This document shows, in pieces, positions 8,459 through 15,499 of a stretch of DNA of 17,492 nt. The position numbers were made by a program, and so were the translations under genes. Source of the stretch: Candidatus Heimdallarchaeota archaeon LC_3 (GTDB taxonomy: Archaea; Asgardarchaeota; Heimdallarchaeia; Hodarchaeales; LC-3); contig MDVS01000103.1 in the NCBI GenBank assembly GCA_001940645.1, positions 1 to 17,492 of the forward strand, read 5' to 3'. Position 1 is the stretch's first letter; each line of letters starts with the position of its first letter. Below the pieces are notes generated by a model. That model saw nothing but the letters and a program-made list of their open reading frames with translations. It had not been told where the DNA came from and made no database searches.

Positions 8459-8469
8459 AGAAAAAAAGG

Positions 8470-8494
8470 AAAAACATTTAAATCATGTTTTTTT
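8470..8494 (+). terminator. Hairpin plus T-run after the transposase
   Basis: AAAAACAT (8470-8477) pairs fully with ATGTTTTT (8485-8492) around a 7-base loop, followed by more T. The stem is AT-rich and weak, but archaeal termination relies mainly on the T-run. It would limit read-through from the transposase into the LRR gene. Confidence 0.4.
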
Positions 8495-8504
8495 GAAAAA
8501 ATAT

Positions 8505-8532
8505 TGGGAAGTTAATTTTTGCTTTCCCCTAT
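8505..8532 (-). repeat. Right terminal inverted repeat of the ISAzo13-like element
   Basis: It reads TGGGAAGTTAATTTTTGC followed by TTTCCCCTAT, matching the left repeat in inverse orientation. It ends 6 bases before the LRR start codon. Confidence 0.75.
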
Positions 8533-8538
8533 GATCGT

Positions 8539-10488
8539 ATGAACTCTTTAGATTTAAATAAAATTGAACAAGAATTTATTGATTCCGGGGGAAATTTAAA
8601 GCTAACCACAAAAGAATTTAGAAAATATTTTAATTTATCATCAAATGAAGGAATTTTAATTTTCAATAAATTAAAAGTCTCCGAACATTTTAATCTCAAA
8701 GGGGAATATGAAAGAGATCAGGAAGAACCATTCTTTCGATTATCGATTGATCCCTTTTATGCATGGATAAAAAATACTCTTAATGAGGAAGAACAAGATA
8801 TAATTACCATTATAGCAGAAAAAACTAAAGTAAAACTTAGTTCACGATACATAGAGGTTCTTGATAAAAAAGTTATTGGAATTGACTTATCAGCTTTGGG
8901 ATTAGAAAAAATAGGATTACCAGAAGAATTGTTGCAATTAAAATACTTGAGATATCTCAACTTACAGGCAAATGGTTTGAAAAAAATTCCTGAGTTGGTA
9001 ACAAAACTAAAAAATTTATCACATTTAAACATTTCAAACAATGGTCTGGAGAAATTATCAGATTCGATCAAAGACTTACGAACATTACAACAATTGAACA
9101 TTACTCAAAACAAAATATTCGATGTTTCTAATATTTCTGACTATTTTTCTGATATTGAAATTATCCAGCTAGGAGATCGTGACTATCTCAAAGAATTACT
9201 TGACAAAATATACATTGATAAGGAATTCAAGGCTAGAAATGATGATTATTTCAATAATAAATCAAAAAAGATCCAAGAATATATCAATTACTTAAAAAAT
9301 TATGTTAGAGGACATTTAATAGAGACTCTGTTGAAATTTGATCGAAATTATTTATCTATGGATACCGAAAGAAATGAACAGATTATTATTATTGGTATCC
9401 TATTAGAAGCAGATAAATCAATCTCAAAAAAGTGGAAGCGGGACGAGGGGTTCCTAACTCTGCAAATAATAGCAAGTTTAGCAGATATACCACTGGGAAG
9501 ATTAAAATATCGATATCAAAGATTTTTCAAAGAAAAAATGAAGGAAGAGCAAATAAATCCTAAAATCGTTAGAAAGGAATATAACAGATATGAAGATACC
9601 GATTCTTGTTGTAAAAAAGTAGCGAATTGGCCAATTGAGAATCTTAAGATTGATACAAAAGAAATAGATCATCTCATACAATATCTTGAAAAATGGACAG
9701 AAAATTATTATCTCCCAGAAGAAGAAAGGAAAAAAATACTCAATTTCAATTACAAAACATGGGAAAAGGATTATATTAAGAACAATCCCTTTGATCTTCC
9801 ACAATCTTTGGAAAAATTAAATATAATGTTTAATTCTGTGGATTGGAAAACTGCCCTTAATCCATTCATAATTCAACGATTATGCTTGATAATGGATTTT
9901 TCTGTCTCAGCTATTGACATTTTTGGAGAGAAATTCATTAAAGAATTTATAATGGATTATATTGATCATCCAAGTTATAAATATCGACATTTAATCAATG
10001 AAGAAGTAGTTAACTGTTTGTTAAGTGCGCTAATGGGGAATTACAGTTATAATCCAAATACAGAAACAACTGAAGAAATTATGGAAGAAATAATTAAAGA
10101 TGCTGTTGATATAATAGCAGATAATCCGACTTATTCAATAAACCATAATGACAAATTTTCCTCCAGTCTTTATAATCTTGAAGAAAATCAAACGATTTTA
10201 AAAAACAGAATTCATTTAATAAACACACTGAGTGATAGTTATGCGATAGCTATTACAACAATCCCAATTACCCATAGAGAAGCACAATTTATGTATGAAT
10301 ATTATTCAGGTATTTATGAAACCATTACTGAAGATTTTTACAGATTTAAAGAGAAAAAACCAGCTAATGGAATATATTTACATTTTAATGAATCTAATTT
10401 TATTAAACAACACATGGAAACTGGAACAATTTTGAATGATTCGTTCATCGAAGAACAAAAAAGACTGAGAAAGCAATATTATAATTAA
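8539..10488 (+). CDS. Leucine-rich-repeat protein with a large alpha-helical C-terminal region
   Basis: This 649-residue soluble protein starts at ATG. Residues 1-110 contain helix-turn-helix-like segments (LTTKEFRKYFNLSSNEGILIFNKLK). Residues about 112-195 form four LRR units of the LxxLxLxxNxLxxLP type (YLNLQANGLKKIP, HLNISNNGLEKL, QLNITQNKIF). A long helical region follows; at about 304-332 the text LTLQIIASLADIPLGRLKYRYQRFFKE resembles the end of a TFIIB cyclin repeat, where a helix-turn-helix binds DNA. This is only a resemblance. The last 48 residues recur in the small membrane ORF at 4612. LRRs mediate protein binding; sensing or regulation is possible but unproven. The gene starts directly after an insertion sequence and appears cut off from its own promoter. 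Confidence 0.8.
   Translation: MNSLDLNKIEQEFIDSGGNLKLTTKEFRKYFNLSSNEGILIFNKLKVSEHFNLKGEYERDQEEPFFRLSIDPFYAWIKNTLNEEEQDIITIIAEKTKVKLSSRYIEVLDKKVIGIDLSALGLEKIGLPEELLQLKYLRYLNLQANGLKKIPELVTKLKNLSHLNISNNGLEKLSDSIKDLRTLQQLNITQNKIFDVSNISDYFSDIEIIQLGDRDYLKELLDKIYIDKEFKARNDDYFNNKSKKIQEYINYLKNYVRGHLIETLLKFDRNYLSMDTERNEQIIIIGILLEADKSISKKWKRDEGFLTLQIIASLADIPLGRLKYRYQRFFKEKMKEEQINPKIVRKEYNRYEDTDSCCKKVANWPIENLKIDTKEIDHLIQYLEKWTENYYLPEEERKKILNFNYKTWEKDYIKNNPFDLPQSLEKLNIMFNSVDWKTALNPFIIQRLCLIMDFSVSAIDIFGEKFIKEFIMDYIDHPSYKYRHLINEEVVNCLLSALMGNYSYNPNTETTEEIMEEIIKDAVDIIADNPTYSINHNDKFSSSLYNLEENQTILKNRIHLINTLSDSYAIAITTIPITHREAQFMYEYYSGIYETITEDFYRFKEKKPANGIYLHFNESNFIKQHMETGTILNDSFIEEQKRLRKQYYN
10342..10488 (+). 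repeat. Duplicated C-terminal tail, copy 2 (copy 1 at 4705-4851)
   Basis: The two 147-base blocks start at the same codon (AGA TTT), end at the same TAA and align without gaps. About 26 bases differ, of which eight codon changes are synonymous. The longest identical stretch covers the codons for FIEEQKRLR. This indicates an old duplication of the tail module within the locus. Confidence 0.75.
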
Positions 10489-10509
10489 AAATAAGAATTC
10501 TTAAAAACT

Positions 10510-10879
10510 GGTGGGATTAAGAGTAGTTGTGGTATAATCTGATATCCACCCTTCTAAAGAGTTTTATCTGTATCTTAAGGGATCACTATTAGATTCAGAA
10601 ACAGATCAAGAAACTGTAACATTGCCAGAAACCTGTTCTTGGTCATTGGGAAAAAATAATCCTCCATTTGGCAAATCATTACTATAATGCCTGAATTCTC
10701 CTTCTACCGGTGTCCTATCACCACCTATAAATATACCAGGATTAGTTATTTCGAAATAATATTCTCCAAGAATTGCCGTATGGGGTTAAAATAAAATAAG
10801 AATCAGTAGAGAGAAAAATACCACAATTAAAATCAATTAAACCAGGCTCAATATTATCAACAATTGTGATATATATTTT
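10510..10879 (-). pseudogene. Broken surface-protein gene with Ig/PKD-like beta domain
   Basis: On the minus strand one frame reads IYITIVDNIEPGLIDFN ... STDSYFILTPYG. Near 10785 the protein-like sequence shifts to another frame and continues with GEYYFEITNPGIFIGGDR..., VSGNVTVS, a TGA (10608-10606), SVSESNSDPLRYR, a TAA (10566-10564) and NSLEGWISDYTTTTLNPT. The phrase VTVS-stop-SVSESNSDPL matches the common archaeal surface pattern V.V.W...D..GDPL, so the TGA very likely replaced a Trp TGG codon. It is therefore a fragment of a large secreted Ig-like/PKD protein disabled by one frameshift and two stops, lacking both termini. The family guess rests on beta-sandwich sequence style only. Confidence 0.6.
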
Positions 10880-10974
10880 TAAATGAAGCGTTTTCCTGTT
10901 AGCAATCATATAAATTTTTTTAATCTCGATTCATTTGACTTATTAACTCTTGTTAGAAAATTTTCTCAATATAG

Positions 10975-10986
10975 AAAATATAAAAA
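10975..10986 (+). promoter_or_regulatory. TATA-like element for the HAD hydrolase gene
   Basis: GAAAATATAAAAAT lies about 36 bases before the ATG at 11017, consistent with a very short leader. An AAGGA at 11003-11007, nine bases before the ATG, could serve as ribosome-binding site. Confidence 0.4.
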
Positions 10987-11016
10987 TAAACAAGAAAAGA
11001 TTAAGGAAAAACTAGA

Positions 11017-11706
11017 ATGTCAAAGATTCCATATGAAATTCTTAAAGAGAAAAATGAATTCGTATTAATTTTTGACTTAGATGGAACTCTCATAGACTCA
11101 TTAAGTAAAAAAGCTCAAATTTTTGCAAATCTCTTTATTACTTATTTTGATTTGGACAAACTTGAAATTAACAATATAATAAAATTTTATCTCAACAATG
11201 GAACGTCCAGATCTCTTCAATTTTCAGAGCTTGCTCTGAAGTATAACATTGAAAATTTTGACTTATCTGTTGTTAAGACATTTAGTAATAAGTTCAGTCA
11301 AGAATTTTTAAGGTTAATAAATAACGTTAAGCCATATGATTTCGTGTTGGAAATACTCAAAGATTTAGATCAAGTAGGAGCTCAATTTGGAATTTCTACA
11401 TCAGTTCCCCAAGATTCTGACCTCAAGACCATTGTAGACCATTTTTTCTCCAAAATTAATTTTAAATTTGTTTTTGGTTTTAAAAATGTAAATTGGAAAA
11501 AACCTCATTACAACCTTTTACAAAAAATATATTCTAAGAAAAAATTCATTTTTGTAGGAGATACGATTTTTGATTATCAAGTAGCAAAAGAGAATAAAAT
11601 TCATTTTTTAGGATTTAAACTCGCATTTAACCGAGAATTTTTAATATTTACTAACTGGAGAGAGTTTTATTCGAAATTGCATGATTTATGCTTTATCTAT
11701 AGTTAA
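11017..11706 (+). CDS. HAD-superfamily hydrolase (phosphoglycolate phosphatase-like)
   Basis: This 229-residue protein has all four HAD motifs: motif I DLDGTL with nucleophile D20 and acid/base D22; motif II at GISTSV (Thr/Ser 127-129); motif III Lys 161/162 in WKKPHY; and motif IV GDTIFD with D182 and D186. A helical cap sits between motifs I and II (about 30-100), as in the phosphoglycolate phosphatase / beta-phosphoglucomutase group. It should be a cytosolic Mg-dependent phosphohydrolase; the substrate, a small phosphorylated metabolite or nucleotide, cannot be read from sequence. ATG 11017 is chosen because AAGGA precedes it at good spacing and an in-frame TAA lies at 11002. Its stop codon overlaps that of the convergent Nudix-like gene. 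Confidence 0.88.
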   Translation: MSKIPYEILKEKNEFVLIFDLDGTLIDSLSKKAQIFANLFITYFDLDKLEINNIIKFYLNNGTSRSLQFSELALKYNIENFDLSVVKTFSNKFSQEFLRLINNVKPYDFVLEILKDLDQVGAQFGISTSVPQDSDLKTIVDHFFSKINFKFVFGFKNVNWKKPHYNLLQKIYSKKKFIFVGDTIFDYQVAKENKIHFLGFKLAFNREFLIFTNWREFYSKLHDLCFIYS

Positions 11707-13139
11707 TAAGAGGATTTAAAAAATGATTTCCTAAAATTCACTTCTTTCAATGCAAACCTCAAAATTTCTATATTTAAATATAATGCAAATGATATTCTAT
11801 TCTTGTATTTCTCATAAATATTGTCTAAGGCTTTAGTAATACCAATTGGATTAAAATCAAAAATTTCTTCAAACATTATTTTTTTCACAAATGGTTTTTC
11901 TTTTCTTGCTATTCTAGCTTTTTTAATATCTTCTGAACTAATATCTTTTAAGTATGATATACTAAAAAAATCTGGTTTTCCTCCTCTGTTAAGAAGTCTT
12001 GTAAACCCAATTAGCATAGTTTTATGTGGTAAGTGCTTTAAATTACATTCCTCTTTTAATTCTCGGTTTGTAGCGTCTAATATACATTGTATGAAATTAT
12101 TCTCTTCATTTATTGGTTTGAAATCTTTATAATCGGCAGATCCTGAGCCGGATGGAGCTAATTGATTAATTGCTTGTTGGCCATGTTCTGTTTGTTCACC
12201 AATTACTATCTTTTTATCGTTTGTAATAGCAATTGTGTTAACACCGATGTGATTCGAACAGTAGCTGTTTTCCAAATCATATAACTGTTTTATTTTTTCT
12301 TCAGTAAATGCAATATTTTTTTCAGCCATGAAAGAGAATTTATTCAGAAAAATAAATGGTTCTTTATTTTTAAATTTACGTTTTTTCTGAATTATTCTTT
12401 TTCCAGTCATTTCATTCGTGCCAACACTTTGAAAATAATTAGTCTTTTGTAAATTAATTACGTTGGGTTCTTTGAGATTTTTAATTGTTAGATCTGAAAG
12501 TAATCTCATTTTTTCATCATTGAATAAAATCTTTTTTTCACTGTCCTGCAATTTTTTATTAAGAACTAAGAATAAGATCTCTTCTGCAATATCATCCAAT
12601 TTGAATTCAGCTTTTTCTTGAAAGATTAAAGGAATATTATCGATTTGACATTTTATGAGTAAGTCATTTATAATTGGTGAGCAGAGTGCAATATTCTTCC
12701 TATCTGGGGAATATACTTTCTCATAAGAATTTTCAATCATTAATGGAGAAAGTTTTAAATCATCAAGATCAAGAGGAAAGTTTTTATCCCGTTTTTTGAA
12801 ATGGTATTTATTTTCATTTTCTATTTGTTTTTTAATCTCTCTCTCTACTTTAAATTTATATAATTTTAATAGAATGATAGGTAAAAATACAATAGTTACT
12901 ATTGGTCCAAAATTGTCCAAAATTATTTTCAAGAATGTATCAAAATTTAATGGTTCATTTGCTAATTGAAACAAAATATTACATGAAGCAATTAACAAGG
13001 AAATTATTGATAAAAAGTATATCAAAAGGGATATTATTTTAATTTTTATATTTTTTCTCCATTTTTTATTAAGTTTATACTCAAAAAGATATTTTTGAAG
13101 ATGGTATTTGCTTTTAATTTGGTAGCCTTTTTTCCACAT
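11703..13139 (-). CDS. Two-TM membrane protein with a Nudix-like C-terminal domain
   Basis: This 478-residue protein has two transmembrane helices near the N-terminus (about 35-58 and 78-94) after a basic segment, placing most of the chain in the cytoplasm. A poorly recognisable middle (about 100-290) follows. A Nudix-like fold starts near 297 with HIGVNTIAITNDKKIVIGEQ, then a distinctive APSGSGSADYKDF, and the catalytic-type helix RELKEE at 359-364. The GxxxxxE half of the Nudix box is not conserved: Gln stands where the first Glu is expected. The family may therefore use a variant site or bind rather than cleave nucleoside-diphosphate compounds. Membrane-tethered Nudix domains suggest nucleotide signalling or defence, which is inference. 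It starts at ATG with a TATA box about 26 bases upstream and converges on the HAD gene. Confidence 0.75.
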   Translation of the reverse strand: MWKKGYQIKSKYHLQKYLFEYKLNKKWRKNIKIKIISLLIYFLSIISLLIASCNILFQLANEPLNFDTFLKIILDNFGPIVTIVFLPIILLKLYKFKVEREIKKQIENENKYHFKKRDKNFPLDLDDLKLSPLMIENSYEKVYSPDRKNIALCSPIINDLLIKCQIDNIPLIFQEKAEFKLDDIAEEILFLVLNKKLQDSEKKILFNDEKMRLLSDLTIKNLKEPNVINLQKTNYFQSVGTNEMTGKRIIQKKRKFKNKEPFIFLNKFSFMAEKNIAFTEEKIKQLYDLENSYCSNHIGVNTIAITNDKKIVIGEQTEHGQQAINQLAPSGSGSADYKDFKPINEENNFIQCILDATNRELKEECNLKHLPHKTMLIGFTRLLNRGGKPDFFSISYLKDISSEDIKKARIARKEKPFVKKIMFEEIFDFNPIGITKALDNIYEKYKNRISFALYLNIEILRFALKEVNFRKSFFKSSY

Positions 13140-13160
13140 TGATAATCAACCAAAGTAATA

Positions 13161-13168
13161 ATATAAAA
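13161..13168 (-). promoter_or_regulatory. TATA box of the Nudix-like gene
   Basis: On the minus strand TTTTATAT is centred about 26 bases before the ATG at 13139. This predicts a leaderless transcript. Confidence 0.5.
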
Positions 13169-13244
13169 ATTAGTTTTATAATTACAATGGAAACTAAATC
13201 TTATTAATATATAATTAGTGGAAAAAATTTTAAATCAGGAATCA

Positions 13245-13466
13245 ATGGAACAAGTTTCAAATCAGATCAGCAATAAGGTAAATTTCACAGATAATTTCAT
13301 TGTCAAAGAAGTGAAACATCATTGAGATGGAATTGGAAACACGACACAAAATGTAGGATTTAGTATTGTATCACTAGTAATTGACTTACATTCGGGAGAT
13401 GGATCACATCAGTTATACGTATATGTAAGTGATCAAGTAAATCGTGTTTTTGATACCAGTTTTTGA
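13245..13466 (+). pseudogene. Surface-protein fragment with one internal TGA
   Basis: From ATG 13245 the frame reads 26 codons (MEQVSNQISNKVNFTDNF...EVKHH), meets TGA at 13323-13325, and continues in the same frame for 47 more codons to TGA at 13464. The second part (VSLVIDLHSGDGSHQLYVYVSDQVNRVFDTSF) matches the style of Ig-like repeats of archaeal surface proteins, where GDGxHxLYVYxSDxxxN is common. With only one stop and no frameshift it is a young relic or a fragment of a larger gene. A TATA-like TAATATATAA lies at 13204-13213, about 35 bases upstream. The remaining part of 13140-13575 shows no other gene. Confidence 0.5.
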
Positions 13467-13533
13467 TATATAATATTTTGATTAGTAAGAATATGAATTT
13501 TTAAGGAATTGCAGTTTTTATTGGAAAAAATAT

Positions 13534-13541
13534 TCTATTTA
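13534..13541 (+). promoter_or_regulatory. TATA-like element for the 108-residue membrane protein
   Basis: CTATTTAAG lies about 38 bases before the ATG at 13576, giving a leader of roughly ten bases. Confidence 0.35.
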
Positions 13542-13575
13542 AGCACATTTTGATCACTCAAAAATACAACAAGCG

Positions 13576-13902
13576 ATGGCTTCTCATGAAGTATTAAAAC
13601 TAATAGGGTTGAGTATAACAATAGGAATAGTATTTACAATCTTAAACATAGTATTATTTGGAATTGTTCCTGTTGGGGAGGTAGATAGTAGATTTCCTTT
13701 TTTATTAAGATTTTTGCCTCTGGGAATGATATTACTAATATTTTCGTATCAAGTAAGTAACTACAGTAATCAATCACGATTAATGGTAATGTTAGAAGTA
13801 GCAGTGTTAGGAATAATTACAGTAATGGCATTAATAACTGTTTTCTCCATTGTTTTAGCTTTCACATTTGTTATTAGCTTGTTTGTATATATTTTCAGTT
13901 AA
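13576..13902 (+). CDS. Small multi-pass membrane protein of unknown function
   Basis: This 108-residue protein has an ATG start. It is almost entirely hydrophobic, with helices at about 9-31, 42-60 and 71-108; the last span is long enough for one or two helices. A short polar loop (SNYSNQSR) separates the second and third. There is no signal-peptide cleavage site, soluble domain or recognisable motif. It has no close operon partner: the first direct repeat begins 26 bases downstream. I do not recognise the family, and a helper or toxin-like role cannot be judged from sequence. Confidence 0.6.
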   Translation: MASHEVLKLIGLSITIGIVFTILNIVLFGIVPVGEVDSRFPFLLRFLPLGMILLIFSYQVSNYSNQSRLMVMLEVAVLGIITVMALITVFSIVLAFTFVISLFVYIFS

Positions 13903-13927
13903 AGATGAAATTTTGAATGAATTGCAT

Positions 13928-14270
13928 AAAACAGAACCATTTCAAAATTGCAGGATGATTCGAAATTGGGGAAATGATTCGAAACTAGTTTAAGGTCTAT
14001 TAACTTGATTGAATGGAAAAAATGTTGACATTTAGAACTTGGAATAGCAAATCAAGAACTTTTTCTTCATTTTCATTTCAGTTAACATTAATAAAGAAGT
14101 GAAACAGCACTAGTAGCATAATCAAGGACTGGAAGAAAATGATGCTAGTAGTAAAACAACACATAAAACGATGGTGGAAGTTTCAAAGAGAATATAAGAA
14201 ACAGGACCCAGAAATGTATGGAAAGAAGACGTTGTGCAGGAATGTGGGCCATCCATACCATGATTCGAAG
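13928..14270 (+). repeat. 343-bp direct repeat, copy 1
   Basis: It starts AAAACAG and ends CATGATTCGAAG. It matches 15110-15452 over equal length. The first half (to about 14080) has diverged considerably, while the last 190 bases differ at only about seven positions. ATGATTCGAA occurs twice near the beginning and once at the very end of each copy. The two copies bracket the 224-residue membrane protein gene. Confidence 0.85.
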
Positions 14271-14408
14271 TTTGAGGCGTTAACGTGCAGGGATTTTCTG
14301 TTCTTGAATGTGAAGTTTGTCTCACAAATAAGCATGCTTAAATTTGGTTCACTTCAATTAGTTTATTATGCCAGATGTGGATTTTTTTACGGTAAAAAAA
14401 AGTGTTAA
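14103..14408 (+). pseudogene. Coding fragment within direct repeat copy 1
   Basis: The frame runs from after a TGA at 14100, through ATG 14139, to a stop at 14406-14408. The part shared with copy 2 reads MMLVVKQHIKRWWKFQREY..., then PEMYGKKTLCRNVGHPYHDSK. In the shared codons from the ATG onward, four of the five base differences are synonymous (GGC/GGA, CAT/CAC, TAC/TAT, AAG/AAA) and one is Asp/Asn, which suggests the block once coded for protein. Past the repeat the frame goes on through a further Cys (EALTC) into unconvincing sequence that overlaps the next gene. It may be the 5' piece of a gene from an unrecognised mobile element; I cannot name the family. Confidence 0.4.
14337..14345 (+). 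promoter_or_regulatory. TATA-like element for the two-TM coiled-coil protein
   Basis: CTTAAATTT is centred about 27 bases before the ATG at 14368, which fits leaderless transcription. It lies outside the direct repeat. Confidence 0.4.
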
Positions 14409-15042
14409 CAGTCTTCTTTCAAAAATTGATCCTGAGGACTCGGTCAATTATATTTCAATTTACAAAGAAAAATCTGATCTTTTGGAGAATCAAGAATTTA
14501 AAAATCACCTTTTAATTTTGGAAACTAATACAGATCATCCCAAGAGAATAATTTTAGACGACTTAAACGAGTACGAAAAGATCATTGTAAAAGAGTTTCT
14601 CAAAAATATTAAGGCTGATTACCCCATATGGACCTTTTTGGCTCAAGCATTTTTTTCTTTTTTGGCTATAATTGCAGCTGCTGTTGCTGTCGTGGCCGAA
14701 GAAAGTTTTCTAGGGATTTTGCTAGTAGGTTCTGGAGTTACAGGTACAAATATTGCTACTATCTGGCTGAAAATTGCTGAATTACAAGATAATGTTGAAA
14801 AAAGCAATAAAAGTTACGAACAAAATTTCAATAAAATTATTAAGGATATTAAATACAACTTAAGGGACTTGGAAACACGTAATGCGAAGATGGAGATGTG
14901 GCTTCCTTTAATACGTATAACCGCACGAATGAAGGATGGAAGATTTGGTCAAGGAGACATTGAAACTCATTTAGCTGAAGTTAACGCAATCCTAGATAAA
15001 TTTGAAGAGGATTTGATTTTCGTAAAACCTACCACAAACTAA
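14368..15042 (+). CDS. Two-TM protein with C-terminal coiled coil, between direct repeats
   Basis: This 224-residue protein starts at ATG, with a TATA-like box 27 bases upstream. Residues 1-85 are soluble and charged. Two close transmembrane helices lie at about 89-110 and 114-134, joined by a very short loop (AEESFLG), so both termini should be on the same side. Residues about 135-176 form a likely coiled coil (ELQDNVEKSNKSYEQNF...), followed by a helical end. The hairpin of two helices plus flanking soluble segments recalls the general architecture of two-TM effector proteins such as SLATT-type domains, but no specific family motif is seen. Its position between two direct repeats suggests it arrived as cargo or was part of a tandem duplication. 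Confidence 0.65.
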   Translation: MPDVDFFTVKKSVNSLLSKIDPEDSVNYISIYKEKSDLLENQEFKNHLLILETNTDHPKRIILDDLNEYEKIIVKEFLKNIKADYPIWTFLAQAFFSFLAIIAAAVAVVAEESFLGILLVGSGVTGTNIATIWLKIAELQDNVEKSNKSYEQNFNKIIKDIKYNLRDLETRNAKMEMWLPLIRITARMKDGRFGQGDIETHLAEVNAILDKFEEDLIFVKPTTN

Positions 15043-15109
15043 TCGAAAATTCTGTATGACTACGAATTTGAATATTACATCTTAACAACATTTGCTAAAG
15101 TAATTACAA

Positions 15110-15452
15110 AAAACAGACTCATTTGAGAATTGCAGGATGATTCGAAATTGGTAGAATGATTCGAAACTAGTTTAAGTTCTAATGACACGATTGAATGGAA
15201 ATAATTTTAACATTAAGAACCTAGAATAAGAAAACAATTACTTTTTTTGCATTTTCAGTTCAGTTAACATTAATAAAGAGGTGAAACAGCACTAGTAGCA
15301 TAATCAAGGATTGGAAGAAAATGATGCTAGTAGTAAAACAACACATAAAACGATGGTGGAAGTTTCAAAGAGAATATAAGAAACAGAACCCAGAAATGTA
15401 TGGAAAGAAGACGTTGTGCAGGAATGTGGGACACCCATATCATGATTCGAAA
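15110..15452 (+). repeat. 343-bp direct repeat, copy 2
   Basis: It is the partner of 13928-14270 in the same orientation, 1182 bases away. Flanking sequences outside the repeats are unrelated. No terminal inverted repeats are evident, so it is not a typical insertion sequence. Confidence 0.85.
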
Positions 15453-15458
15453 AGGTAA
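15285..15458 (+). pseudogene. Coding fragment within direct repeat copy 2
   Basis: It has the same frame as the copy 1 fragment (ATG at 15321), ending early at a TAA (15456-15458) just after the repeat boundary. It is therefore a truncated copy of about 45 residues from the ATG. Confidence 0.4.
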
Positions 15459-15499
15459 TTATGGTCAGGAACCTTTCTTTAACAAATAAAACATTTTGG

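Larger units (their letters stand above)
6793..8532 (+). mobile_element. Complete ISAzo13-like insertion sequence
   Basis: The element is about 1.74 kb long with imperfect inverted repeats at 6793-6820 and 8505-8532. Each starts ATAGGGGA and includes a GCA..AAAA..TAA..TTCCCA pattern. It carries one full-length transposase gene on the plus strand. A TA lies at each inner edge of the flanks, which would fit a two-base TA target duplication, though this cannot be distinguished from part of the repeat. Its right end lies 6 bases before the LRR start codon. Confidence 0.8.

Noticed and set aside
8757..9101. 114-codon minus-strand ORF in the LRR region
   Set aside because: It is antisense to clear LRR units; phenylalanine/asparagine-rich translation is a shadow of the Leu/Lys-rich gene.
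10883..11068. 61-codon ORF with ATG and a TATA-like run just upstream
   Set aside because: It overlaps the HAD gene by 52 bases in another frame, its 5' end adjoins the surface-protein relic, and its lysine/phenylalanine-rich composition is what AT-rich DNA gives by chance. The TATA-like run is too close to the ATG.
11821..12132. 103-codon plus-strand ORF inside the Nudix-like gene
   Set aside because: It is antisense to the conserved RELKEE and downstream region. The Nudix-like frame is much longer and has a TATA box.
13928..15452. Direct repeats considered as a CRISPR or as long terminal repeats of a retroelement
   Set aside because: There are only two copies, each 343 bp, with no spacers, and the gene between them has no reverse transcriptase or integrase motif.
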